From: Anoplopoma fimbria
Lineage: Eukaryota > Chordata > Actinopteri > Perciformes > Anoplopomatidae
Direction: 5' to 3'
Length of the DNA stretch: 64,000 nucleotides
NCBI RefSeq assembly: GCF_027596085.1
Contig: NC_072467.1
Span: forward strand, 26,633,734-26,697,733
Shown here in pieces: positions 20,996-32,260 of the stretch. Made by a program: the position numbers and the translations under genes. The first letter of the stretch is position 1. The number at the start of each line of letters is the position of its first letter. The notes under the pieces were generated by a model. It searched no databases, had not been told where the DNA came from, and saw only the letters and a program-made list of their open reading frames with translations.

Positions 20996-21450
20996 TACAT
21001 TACATTACAGTCATTTAGCAGACGCTTTATCCAAAGCGACTTACAGTCAGTAGTATATTACATATCATTCACCCATTCACACACTGATGACAGGCTACCA
21101 TCAAGGTGCCACCATCAGACTCTAACTAACATTCATTCACATCCAGTCCACACCGATGGCAAGCCTTCAGGAGCAACTTGGGGTTAAGTGTGTTGCCCAA
21201 GGACACATCGACTGCCGAAGCCGGGTATCGAACCGGCTGACATATAGAGACAGACAACCATTCACACTCACATCCACACCTACGGGCAATTTAGAGTCTT
21301 CAATGCACCTAAGCTGCATGTCTTTGGACTGTGGGAGGAAGCCGGAGAACCCGGAGAGAACCCACGCTGACACAGGGAGAACATGCAAACTCCACACAGA
21401 AGGTTGTCTGGCCCGGGAATTGAACCCTCTTGCTGTGAGGCGACAGTGCT
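20996..21450. mobile_element. Older dispersed repeat, left part (host of a nested LINE)
   Basis: It contains atttagcagacgctttatcc and, further on, gacagggagaacatgcaaac-like motifs ending in gaggcgacagtgct, all typical of a widespread fish interspersed repeat. The expected continuation aaccactacaccaccgtgca appears at 22112-22134, after the LINE insertion. Confidence 0.7.
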
Positions 21451-22111
21451 TTTCAACTCCGTGGTGGCATCAGCCATCTTTTATGCAGTGGTCTGCTGGA
21501 GCAGCAGCATCTCAGCAGCCGACAAGAAGAGACTCAACCAGCTTGTCAGGAAGGCCAGCAGTGTGCTGGGGTGTCCACTGGATACGGTGGAGGTGGTGGG
21601 AGACAGGAGGGTGATGGCCAAGCTGTCATCCCTGATGAACAACACCTCCCACCCCATGCAGGACACTCTGGCAGCTCTGTGCAGCTCCTTCAGCCACCGG
21701 CTGCTTCACCCCGGTGTGTGAAGGAGAGGTACCGCAGGTCCTTCCTTCCTGCTGCTGTCAGGCTGCACAACCAGCTCTGCTCCCAGCAGACCACATGACA
21801 CATGACAATAAAAACCTGTGCAATACATTACACTGTGCAATAATAGTTAAAATAGTTTTTTCTGTCTGTAAATATTATATTTCAGTTATTGTTGTTTTTC
21901 TACTGTTTTTATTGCTTATTTATAATACTTATTTTTTTTATTTTCATTTTTTATTTTTATCTTGTCTTTCTTTTACTATGTCTCTTGTGTGCACTTTACT
22001 CTACGCTGCTGTAAGCCTGCACATGTCCCAGCTGCGGGACTAATAAAGGATTATCTTATCTTATCTTATCTTATCTTATCTTATCTTATCCTATCTTATC
22101 TTATCTTATCT
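21451..22111 (+). mobile_element. 5'-truncated LINE, ORF2 C-terminus and (TTATC)n tail
   Basis: The plus strand encodes the end of a non-LTR retrotransposon reverse-transcriptase protein: FNSVVASAIFYAVVCW, then RLNQLVRKASSVLGCPLD, then KERYRRSFLPAAVRLHN. A one-base loss near 21718 splits it into two frames, so it is dead. The 3' UTR ends gggactaataaagg plus about fifteen TTATC units. The composition fits the CR1/L2/Rex assemblage, but clade is not certain. The insertion splits the repeat at 20996-21450/22112-22134. Confidence 0.8.
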
Positions 22112-22134
22112 AACCACTACACCACCGTGCAGCC
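22112..22134. mobile_element. Older dispersed repeat, right part
   Basis: aaccactacaccaccgtgca, the remaining end of the repeat interrupted by the LINE at 21451-22111. No obvious target-site duplication is seen. Confidence 0.65.
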
Positions 22135-22144
22135 AAGTATGAAT

Positions 22145-22382
22145 ATGCTGGGGCGGCTGGGGCACATGAGGTAGAGCGCTTGACCTGCAACCACAAGGTC
22201 GGTGGTTCGAACCCCTCTAGAGGCAACATGCCGAGGTAACCTAACCCCAAAAATTGCTCCCCGGGCTCTTCATTGCAGCCCACTGCTCCTCCGGGATGGG
22301 TGCAGTGAATGCAGTGATGCAGAGAACTGAATTTCCCCATTGTGGGACTAATAAAGGCTTAATTATTATTATTATTATTAAT
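22145..22382 (+). mobile_element. tRNA-derived SINE
   Basis: The head (about 22148-22220) resembles a tRNA, with ggtagagcgcttgacctg and a B-box ggtggttcgaacccc. A body and a 3' end gggactaataaaggctta with an (ATT)n tail follow. The 3' end shares gggactaataaagg with the LINE directly upstream, which is what a SINE mobilised by that LINE would show. Confidence 0.75.
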
Positions 22383-23107
22383 TCAAATGCATTATGAGTA
22401 TTATGAGTTTTATTTGAAGACATTTTTAAGACCACTTCACTTAATTTCCAGTAGCCTATTCCACCTATAAATCAGACCAGTGGCTCCTGACAGTGAACCA
22501 GTAAGGTCAGCAGATGGAGGTCTCCTCTGCAGTTTGTTGCAGTGGCGCTGCTCGTCCGCTGGGGGGCGACCTGCCTCCATCTCCTGCTGCTCCACCTCTC
22601 AGCATGCACCTTCTCCCTCTGACAGACTGCGTGATCAAGATCATTAACTCCAATCTGTCTACAAACACGCACAAGCACACGCACAACACATGTGCGTTAT
22701 TTCTCCTGTAGGAGGCACTTTCTTCTCCATCAGGGAACTGGATCAACCCAAGACCCGGCTCAGACCCGAGGAACTTGGATGCCACCCCTCAGACTTCAAT
22801 CACCCTGGACTGGGATGGTGTGATGAGCGTGAGAGCCTTCTGTGACGCAGGACAGCCGGTGTGAAGATGTCTGAGGAATGCACCGCTTTCCATTCTGGAT
22901 CAGCTGAGCTCTCTAACTACGGGGACAGAAACTAAAGTGGATTTAAAATGATGTGCTTTTCATCTTCAATGTATCCTGGTTGATGGGTTCTGATGCGGAG
23001 CCGGGAAGGTCTGTGTGATGTGACAAACAGCTGGAGACAGAAAGCATCTCTCTGACCTGTGACACCGAGGAGGAAACACCTGCTTCTGCTGAGAGAGAGA
23101 AAAAAAG
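22383..23107 (+). promoter_or_regulatory. Possible upstream noncoding exon/promoter zone of grm8-like gene
   Basis: The sequence from about 22500 is GC-richer, has no long coding frame, and ends at a plausible donor after a purine run (AAAAAAAG then GTACCTG at 23108). The receptor coding exon at 26208 begins at a strong acceptor, so an upstream leader exon must exist. This is one candidate, by inference only. Confidence 0.2.
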
Positions 23108-23498
23108 GTACCTGAACACACCACACAGCATTTTTACAAGTCAAAGGATCAATCAACCAATTAATGATCAATTACTGCAGATTAAAAACATCATTTATCT
23201 GCGTTCTTCTTGTTTTTTTGGGGGGGTGGCTCTATGTTACAGATAGGAGCTCTCACTGTGACATATTCCAGATTATTGTCTTGTGAATCCATCAGTGAAA
23301 TCCATCAATCAGTTGATTAATCGATCAGTAAACGAGGCACTCAGACTTCTGTATGTTATCGTGTGTTTCGGCTGGTTTCAGATCAGATCCATTATTTCTG
23401 ACATCAGCTGATTCTGCTGGAATGACACTTGAGCTCGTAGTGTAGGCTACGTATTTATGTTTTATTTGGAGTGTGTAGATTACAGCTCAGTTTGCCTG

Positions 23499-23511
<13 letters not shown>

Positions 23512-23550
<39 letters not shown>
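23512..23550. repeat. (TG)n microsatellite
   Basis: Uninterrupted TG run of about 39 bp. Confidence 0.95.
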
Positions 23551-23554
<4 letters not shown>

Positions 23555-23663
23555 ATAAATCATATTTAAGATATGAGAGAGGGATGTTTATGTGGAGAGA
23601 AGAAAGTATGAAACAGATTAGATAAGAAACTCACAATGTAACCATCTAAATCTAAATTTAAAT

Positions 23664-23765
23664 AGACTACATGACCAAAAGTATGTGGACACCAGCAGAA
23701 TGTTAAAGTCAAACATGTCCTCCAAACTGATTTGTTGATGTTTATTTTGGCTCCAGTCATTTCAG
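23664..23765. mobile_element. Tc1-like terminal fragment
   Basis: ctacatgaccaaaagtatgt followed by ggacacc is the terminal repeat of a common Tc1-like family in fishes. Only a short end is present. Confidence 0.55.
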
Positions 23766-24027
23766 AGGTCAGGGACAAGGATGGGCCAACAAAACACAAA
23801 AATATTTGTTTAAAAAACAACAACACCAAGGTTTGTTGCATCAACTTGTAATCTTGTGATAATAATAATAATAATACAAAAATATCAATGAATGATGATT
23901 TGCAAGTGCTTCCCAAGAAACATGACTCCATTCTGCCGCATGGTGGCGCTGTAGTTAACGACCGGAAACGTGTGTTTTATTTACACCTTTTTTTCACTGC
24001 ATACTTGGCCAATTAAAAATGCAACAA

Positions 24028-24098
24028 TGGTCCCACAGCGGGAATTGAACCGGGGACATTGTGTTTATGCAGAATGCCCCATAACCATTTGGCTAAAC
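24028..24098 (-). other. tRNA-like sequence (tRNA pseudogene or SINE head)
   Basis: On the minus strand it shows an A-box-like tagccaaatggtta and a B-box ggttcaattccc at the right spacing. The acceptor-stem ends pair poorly, so it is not a functional tRNA by eye. It may be the head of an old SINE. Confidence 0.4.
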
Positions 24099-24169
24099 CT
24101 AACCAAACCTTAACCATAGCCTTGTCACATCATAAAACTGATTTATTTTTCAGTATTTTGTTTTTTTAA

Positions 24170-24826
24170 CAAAAAGGTCAGAGGATCTCACAATTTCAAA
24201 GAATGAATCCTCTGTGGAACATGAATGTCTCCACCAAATGTGGTGCCAATCCATCAAGTAGATGTTGAGATATTTCATAGAACAAAGGAAAACTTTGACC
24301 TGATGGTGGTGCTAGAGGAAAAGTCCTAGGATCAACAACGTCAATGGAATTCATCATCTGGGGAACATGAATGTCTGCACCAAATGTGGTGCCAATCCAT
24401 CAAGCAGATGTTGAAACATATTCCAAAGGACAAGTGAAAACTTTGACCTGATGGTGTTGCTAGAGGAAAAGTCAGAGCATCACCAAAGTTAATATCATTT
24501 ATCCTCTGGGGAACATGAATGTCTGCATCAAATGTGGTGCCAATCCATCAAGAAGATGTTGAGATATTCCACAGGACAAGGAAATACTTTGACCTACTGG
24601 TGGGATTAGGGAGAAGTTCAGAGGATCACCAAATTTATCTGAATTTATCCTCTGGGGAACATGAACATCTGTATCAAATTTGGTGCCAAGCCTTTAAGTA
24701 GATGTTGAGATGTATTCCAAAGGACAAGTGAAAACTTTGACCTGATGGTGGTGCTAGAGGAAAAGTCAGAGGAACACTAAAGTTAATAGAATGAATCCTC
24801 TGGGGAACATTCCTGTCTCCTCTGAT
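24170..24826. repeat. Tandem array with 146-148-bp period
   Basis: The marker ggaacatgaatgtctg recurs at 24216, 24362, 24510, 24656 and, decayed, 24804. Each unit also contains ggtgccaatccatcaagnag and actttgacctgatggtgg. Related single units lie at about 41225-41345 and, inverted, at 52990-53120, so the unit is dispersed as well as tandem. Confidence 0.88.
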
Positions 24827-25948
24827 CAGCATAAGGGATGCCAAACAATCAGATTTATTCCAGCTGATTGAACCCCTCCACCACCCCTTCCTGTTCATAG
24901 ACAGTTGGTCCGTTCCACTTCCTGTCTGTAGCGTAAAAGAGGCCATTTTAACTCACCATGTGTTTACTTTGAGGAGTCAAACATGAAGCCAGAAAACACA
25001 AACAGGTAAAACAAAAAAAACAATAGTTCCACCACAAACTTTTGATTCATTCTTTGTGTGTTCAGATTAAATAGATGAAATGTTTGATTTAGTAAGAACA
25101 ATTTGAATTGAAATTAACCAAAGTTTGGGTAGAAATGTCAAACATCTTAAAGCAAGTAAGAGAAAATGACCTTAAAGTCACCAAATGATAGAATACAAAC
25201 ATGTGATGGTTGAATGGAAGCTTTTAAAGCATAAGGCTTCTTATCCCCACACTCACGGTCGAGTGTTTGAGTCCCTCGCAGACATTTTGAGCCCTTTATG
25301 AACACTTTCTGTAAGTCAGAATGTCTGCATAAGGGAATTACCCACAATTCATAGCAATTTGACGTTAAACACGGGGTTACCAGTGGAAGCCAGAGACGGA
25401 AAAAAGGTAAACAAAGAGGATGGGACATGTGTATTCAGCCTGGAATATTAGTTTTACACAGAAACTTTAGGGATTCAATATGGAACATAAAAACACATGA
25501 AATCAGAGAAAAACAGAGAGTTTATTACAAAAATTGATACATCAAACACACAATTTTGTTTTTGAATCTGTTTTCACAAAAACAAGTAAATAGATTATTT
25601 GACAATCAGCACCATCTTGTGAGGAAAGAGCCTTGAAGACGTTCAAATCGGGGAGTAAAAAATAGAAATAAATCCCCCACAATCGTACATAACATTTTCT
25701 GACGTCGTCATGGTAACGTGATATGTTGCAGCAAAGTGCCGTCCCGTTCGTATTTGCACCATTTCAAGCCCTTACAGCCTCTCACATTCAACCATTTACC
25801 AGGTGATGTCAGTTTAGTCCCTGAGGGTTCAGGGTTTTAGGCCTTAAAGGGGACGCTGGGATTGGGTCTGAGGCTCTGCAGTGCTCAGATTCTCTGGTTT
25901 ATTGATCACGTATTGATTGTTTCCTCCTCTGTCTGAATCTCCCAACAG
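24827..25948. other. Upstream region of the grm8-like coding exon
   Basis: No gene was recognised. A pyrimidine-rich CAG acceptor ends at 25948 and a GTAGGT donor lies at 26062, so 25949-26061 could be a 5' noncoding exon separated by a 146-bp intron from the coding exon. This is inference only. Confidence 0.3.
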
Positions 25949-26207
25949 GTTAAAGGTAGAATGTGAAACTGGAGCTGCTCAGACCGTGAAGCTGCACGTC
26001 TTCAGACCACCATGTCCGACACCGGAACCAGTAGCGCAGGAGAACCCCTGGGTCAGTGTTGGTAGGTGGGACCACCCGCTGTGGTTGACCCTTCCCTGGG
26101 TGACGGGGGGACCCCATGGTCCGGCTTGTCCCATCCTCGCCAAACTGCCCGCAACCGCCACCTACTTGCTGATCACTCGATTACATCACGCTACCCTTTT
26201 CCCGCAG

Positions 26208-26778
26208 CCCAATTCCCCGGAAAATGGCGAGGGGTTCAAAGCCCCCTGGCGTCACGGGCCAGTGCGTTTTCTCTCTGCTGATGCTGAAGAGCTGCTGGCT
26301 GCTGGGCTCTGCCGCAGCCACCATCGTCCAGAAACCCGGTGTGCTAGCGGACTCCCAGCAGCCCCTGCAGGAGTACGCCCACTCCATCCGTCTGGATGGC
26401 GACATCATCCTGGGTGGCTTGTTCCCTGTGCACTCTCGCGGCGACAGGGGCGTCCCCTGCGGCGAGCTGAAGAAAGAGAAGGGCATCCACCGGCTGGAGG
26501 CCATGCTGTTCGCCATCGACCTCATCAACAAGGACCCGGAGCTGCTGCCCAACGTGACGCTCGGCGCACGCATCCTGGACACGTGTTCCCGCGACACCTA
26601 CGCCCTGGAGCAGTCGCTCACCTTCGTGCAGGCGCTCATCGAGAGGGACGGCTCTGACGTCCGCTGCGCCAACGGAGACTCGCCCATCTTCGCCAAGCCA
26701 GATAAAGTGGTGGGCGTCATCGGGGCGTCGGCCAGCTCCGTGTCCATCATGGTGGCCAACATCCTGCGACTGTTCAAG
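26208..26778 (+). CDS. grm8: grm8-like metabotropic glutamate receptor, first coding exon (codons 1-185)
   Basis: A strong acceptor (tacccttttcccgcag, ending at 26207) precedes the exon; coding starts at 26224 and ends AAG at 26778 before GTAAGA, phase 0. Residues 14-33 are hydrophobic and fit a signal peptide. From about residue 50 ([17 protein letters not shown]) the sequence is the extracellular ligand-binding domain of a group III receptor. [10 protein letters not shown] (81-90) includes the basic residues known to hold the ligand's distal acid in group III receptors, and SSVSIM (161-166) contributes the alpha-amino-acid site. An NVT sequon is at 110. [13 protein letters not shown] and SDVRCANGD favour grm8 over grm4 and grm7. 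The product is a presynaptic class C GPCR that lowers cAMP through Gi/o. Whether this is the a or b co-orthologue is undetermined. The exon has a broken twin at 27-525. Confidence 0.92.
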
Positions 26779-26804
26779 GTAAGAGAACGCGTTTGAATCA
26801 TATG

Positions 26805-27212
26805 CTGTATATTAGAAATGGACATAGTCATCGTGACGTCACCCATTGGTTTGAGGACTGAAGTTTTGAAGCCTTGAGTTCTGTCGCCATCTTGGATATT
26901 ATATTTGGAATGTAGAGTGACGTAGAGACGAATTATACGTCTCTAGCAGCGACCTCTCAATCGCCCTAAAGCATCCCCTGCTTTATGGTCTGTTTGACTC
27001 TAAATGGAGCATCATTTACTAAATGAACATCATGCTGTATTGAAGAAGACTTGAAACTAGAGATTGAGACCATAAACTATGTTTACAATGTTTACTGAGG
27101 GAATAAATCAAGAGAGAAGTAGAGTCATTTTCTCATAGACTTCTATACAACCAGAGGAGTCGCCCCCTGATGGACAGGAGAGAGAATGCAGGTTGAAGAC
27201 ACTTTCGCATTG
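26805..27212 (+). repeat. Dispersed percomorph repeat, copy 2
   Basis: Duplicate of 548-965 with about 1-2% visible differences. It starts only some 25 bp after the splice donor and carries TGACGTCA at 26834-26841 and a GCCATCTTG motif. Confidence 0.75.
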
Positions 27213-27412
27213 TCTTCACTTGGCAGAACCGGAGGTTGCCGTCTGGTGTGAATAGGTGTTCCTGCTGCTGTACTGCAAGACATACTTTCACTACTGTTTT
27301 CTCTCTTTTTCTTCTCTTGTTGGGTCAAATTGGCAAATTTAGTTGCACCCGAACAGGACAGTCGAGTCTTCTGTCTCAAGATACAATAGTCAAACAGGAA
27401 GTTTCTTTTTTT

Positions 27413-27858
27413 TAAAGGGACAGTTCACCTTCAAAAATACATATTTTTCCTGAAACATGTAGTTCTTTAAAAAAATGTAGATTGTTTTGGCTTGAAGGCC
27501 GATTGTTTGAGATATTGTTTTTCTTTCTCTCTGTTATAAAAAAGGAACTAGATGGCTCCAAAAACTCAACAGTAGTTACTTTGGTTGAAAATATGAATAA
27601 AGTTCCAACATGAAAACTGCTCACAACAAGGTCTATGGATTCTCTTGAGAAACCGTCCTGATTTCTGGAAAAAATAGTTTTTCAAATGTCAAATATTTTA
27701 GCGCTTTCAGCACCACAAGCGAGAGAAGGCAGACATCTCTACGGTCGATATCTCCAACACTTGGCAACTCACACCAGAACAGTTTAGATAGATTAAATAG
27801 CTCTACAGGTAAGAGGAAAAATATATATTTTTGTTTTTGGGAAGAACTGATCCTTTAA
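27413..27858. mobile_element. MITE with ttaaagggacagttc-type ends
   Basis: The left end ttaaagggacagttcacc is inverted at the right end as gaactgatcctttaa. The interior is noncoding. The copy-A version (1158-1419) is cut in the middle of this element by the 3-kb loss. Confidence 0.65.
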
Positions 27859-28681
27859 GCTGTAAAGGAGGAGAAAAAGTTAGAGAATCCTAATTCTGGG
27901 ATTTACTTAAAACGATCTATTGCCACCACGTCGTCATGACAACCTGCTGTTACTTCTCTTGCAGCAGATGTGGAGAAGAAACAGCAGCTTTAACCTAGAC
28001 GTGGTGTTTTTTGTTTTTTGAGTGAGAGGACCGCTGGTTGTTTTCACCGTCTGGATAAATGTTGGTGTTGAGTGGATCCAAAAAAGATCCTGAAGCTGCT
28101 CGAGTAAAAACAGAAAGAAAATATTTTTTTCTACAACATGAGTGAACATCTGTCTGCTGTCATCCGTAAAAAAGGCGGCGTGACCTTTTTGTCGGTTAAC
28201 TTGTAGCTCAGAAAACGTGTTTGAGTTACAGAACGTTCCTTTTAAAAAATACATTTTCTTACAGGTTTCACTACAAGTTCCACAATGACTTCTGAGTCTC
28301 AGAGCCTCAAAGGAAATGTTGAGGGAATGTAATTCCCTTTGTTGCGTTTAAAGTTGCTCTTTGGCTGAAAATGTTTTTGACTTCACTTGGATGTTTGAGC
28401 TGATGCATGTGCAGAGTTTGTTTTTCACATTCATCTGCTGACGAGGGAAAGTTTCTGTTTCTCACCTTGAATCACAGTTTCACACCTGGATTTTGTGTTT
28501 GGAAGCCAGTCGTTTGTCCGGTATGAAACTTGTTCAGATGGATGTTTTTCCTCGTCGACGTAAAAAAAGATTGCAGCTGTTGCCGCGTCATATTTCGACG
28601 TCTTCCAGACACACAAACTGAGTCCGGAGGCGGCGTGTTGCAGAAGACGAATGCCACTGCGCTAAATTAGCAATGAGCTGT

Positions 28682-28759
<78 letters not shown>

Positions 28760-29074
28760 GAGTGCGGCTGGCCTAATGAGAACAGAACAGGCCCAACAAC
28801 ATCACTTAGCTAAAATTAGCTGGAGATGCCTCAGGGAGGAAGGAGGTGGAGGTGGAGGGGGGTGAGCCAGGTTTTGCTGAAGCAGAGGTTTTGTCACAAC
28901 CTTCGGCTGCATCCTGACAGATAACTGAGACGGACCGCAGGACTCCGTTTGTAGTCGCTAACATTTAAACTCAAGACTCAAGATCATTTCGTCCAATTAA
29001 AGTTTTCTAGATGCAGATGCGCAAACTCTCTGGAGGTATTCAGATCCTTAACTTAAAGCCACAGCATCGATGTG

Positions 29075-29105
<31 letters not shown>

Positions 29106-30693
29106 CAGAGGGCTTTGTTGCACCTGTAACCACACCCATCAGTGATGTAACAGGGTACCGGTGTACACCTGTACATCACTGCAGCGAGGTGAGAAGTTAA
29201 ACCAACGAGGTCAGAAGGTCAAGAGTTTCAGGGGTTTGTTAATTTACGCTTTATGCATTATGAGCATCTCATAAAAAACAAAAGCTCTGCATTAAAAATG
29301 TCTATAGAAGTAATTATTCTGAGCTAAAGTACTTTAAATTAGTTATTTTATGTATTTTATGACAAGTAAAAGTGTTAAAAAAAAGTGTCAAGTGGAACTA
29401 ATTCTAAACACTATGAATTTGTTTCGGTTGTTAAATCAATAACACAGAATCATATTAATAGCTTCAAATTAATGTTGTATAAAGTACAATATTTACCTCT
29501 GAAATTACAGTTTTTTCTTGTGGCTTTTAAGAAAGCGATACAACAGTTTCGGTTCCTGGTCGGAAAGGGCTGTCTGACGGCAACAAAAACCTTCTGTGGA
29601 CCGAGCACAGCAGAAAATATATATTTAAGCCCCTTTTAAAATAACAAGTTCAGTTGAAGTGTGCACTATTTCCAAAACATTTTTCCCTGCTTTACCTTGC
29701 TGTCAGACCTTTCTTCATGACAGGAAGCTAAGGCCGTTCTATCTCTCTCAAGAAAGAACCCAGTACATTGCTTAACTTTATGCTGACTGCCATCTACTGT
29801 CTGTAATACACTGAGGGAAAAGGATAGAAGTGTATTTATATGTTGCAATGTCATCATGCAGAAACCTTCACGAGGTCAATTATGAGGACATTTTTAGAAG
29901 AGTTTGGTCATACTGTATTTTGTTGCTAAATCATACGTACTTCTACCGAAATGGGAATATGTTCTGAATCGAATACATAATTATCACCGATTGGAAGCTG
30001 AATGTTATAAAAACCTTTAAATAATGTTAATAATGATAATGGACCTTTTAAGTAAAGTACTTGAGTAAATGTACTTGCATGTAGTTACTGAACTACTGTG
30101 TGTTTGCACATGCAAATAATCATATGAAATGATGCAGTTCTCCCAGGGTTCTTTTTCTTGGTGAGATTTATTAGTACCTTACATTATTCAATTAGCAATA
30201 TTAAATATATATATATATATCCCTGAAATGTCCCACCTCTCAGAATAGATAAATCATCAGCTTCTGTCCTGGCTCCATTCAGAGGAGGTTTTTGATGTTG
30301 ATGAAACTCGTTCTCTGAAGGTGTCGGAGGTGAGATCCTCCATCCCAAACTGTGATATACTCTCCGTGCATTTGCATAATATTTGCACATCCACTTCACA
30401 CAGCGTCTCGCAGCCCGACGCCTGGCCTCGGTCTGCAGGAGGACGCTCTGCTGCGACAGTTGCTGCGTTATATATTTCCATCTCTGCGTGGGAGAGAGAG
30501 AAACCACAGCGGCTCTGTTTATGAGCTCGCTGCAGGCTCGGCCAAAAAAATGTATAAAAAAAAATGAAAGAGGCGAGAGAATAACAGAGGGAGGAATGAA
30601 AACAGATGGAACCTTCTTCCAACATGGTTCCACACAAACCGTCAGAGGGAGGATGAGAACCGAGCCTCCAGCAGAGCGGCTGCTTCAAACCGC
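27859..30693. other. Intronic stretch absent from copy A
   Basis: Holds (TG)n at about 28688-28757 and 29078-29105, and otherwise apparently unique sequence. A few open frames of 60-150 codons lie on either strand around 30184-30800, overlapping one another without recognisable domains. No gene supported. Confidence 0.6.
28688..28757. repeat. (TG)n microsatellite
   Basis: TG run of about 70 bp. Confidence 0.95.
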
Positions 30694-32260
30694 AGAAGAA
30701 GAAAAGTATCGCTGTCCGTCAGAATCATCTGTGACACTGCGTTATACTGAGAGGTGTTTCTGGTGGTGGAACAAGTACCCAGATCTTTTACTGCAGTAAA
30801 AGTATCAGTATATACACCACTACAAGCAAGAGTCCTGCGTTCAAAACCTTACTGAAGTAAAAGTATTTCAGTGTTATCAGCAAAATGTGCTTAAAAAGTG
30901 CAGTAAAATGTTCCCTGTCAGTGTTTTATTTTACATCTGATGTTTCTGGATAATATACCTGCTGTAGTAATGTTTATGTTTCATTTTAACTCCTTTATAT
31001 CCTGTTGTCTAGTTCATCTACGTCACTGCATCATGTTCTATAAGATCATCATGTTTGTAGCGTCTCTGTCCTGTGAGAACCTCGTATCTCTAAAAAGAAC
31101 AAACAGCCTGTTTTCAGCTTTGTGACGATGCATTTTCCAGCTGATCCAAGAGGCTTTTTAAAGAGTTTATTTATCTGAAGAAGTAGGAGGATTTTCTCAA
31201 CACATAAAGGAAACACTTCATCCTTCAGTTCATCACAAACATTCAACACCAACACATCTGGAGATACGTGGTTTTACCTGGACAGGAAGGGGATGAAAAA
31301 CTGTCACCTGAGAAGAAACTAAAGCTGTCAGACAAATGTAGTAAAAAGTACAATATGTACCTCTGAGATGTAGTGGAGGAGTATGAAATAACAGAACATG
31401 GAAATAGTAAAGTTAAGTAAAAGTACCTACTTGAGTAAAAAGAAAAGAGACAAATCCAGTGGAAACTTTCAATTTTATTCCGTTGAAACACCACAGCAGC
31501 TGAATGTTGTATTATCTGATTTTGTTGATTCATTTTGTGCCAATATGAATTAAGAATTCATCTCATATTTACCCCCAAATACATAACAGACAGAGATCAC
31601 TCAAGTTGTATGTCAATTGGAAATGATAAAAACTAAAACCATTCAGTAAAAAAAAAACAATACATGCAAAAATTATATCTACAATAATCACACAATAAAA
31701 CATTTTGATTTGGCACCCAGATATATAAGCAATGTACAAATGTACTTATTCATGAGTATTTAGTTTTTGTTGATTAAACAGTCTTGAAGGTAGGTTATGC
31801 AGTTATAAGAATTATTAAGACAACATTAGATAATATCATTCATTGTGTTAAAATCTGTGTGTTGGAGTAGTAGCAATGTTACAAATTATAGAAAAACATT
31901 GACAACAAAATAGCAAAAACCCATTAATCAGAATGTGAAAAATCAATAATGTTTACCTCGTACATCACCAATAATATAGATTTGTTACATTAAATGAAGG
32001 AGTCTTGCTGAAGAAAATCCACTGGTTGTTCTACTCAGTGTGATTGACAGGAGAGATGATCAGAGGGGCAGAGTTTTTACCACCATCATTAAGACATGGA
32101 CTAAAGTATGGGTAGAGTTTCTCAGTGAAGCAGCAGCCAGTAAAGGAGTAGATAAGAGCTGCAGCATCAACGTCATAAAAGGAGACCAGACCCTCCTCAT
32201 AATCCACCAACACCCCCACCTTCTCAGGCTGAGACTTCAGAGAGAGACGGACTAGAGGGT
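30694..32260 (+). repeat. Segmental duplication partner B (3' side of TRIM)
   Basis: Matches copy A from 1420 to about 4136, minus the transposon and the expanded 18-bp array. The part from about 31720 to 32260 is nearly identical to 36140-36680 (offset about 4421), forming direct repeats on either side of the TRIM gene. Confidence 0.88.

Noticed and set aside
26181..26597. 138-codon minus-strand open frame
   Set aside because: Antisense shadow of the grm8 coding exon.
25917..26657. 246-codon plus-strand open frame overlapping the grm8 exon
   Set aside because: It runs through a probable intron and in the wrong frame over conserved receptor sequence; GC content keeps it open.
30184..30799. 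Several 67-149-codon frames on both strands
   Set aside because: Mutually overlapping, no domain recognised, partly in dispersed repeat; GC content is enough to explain them.
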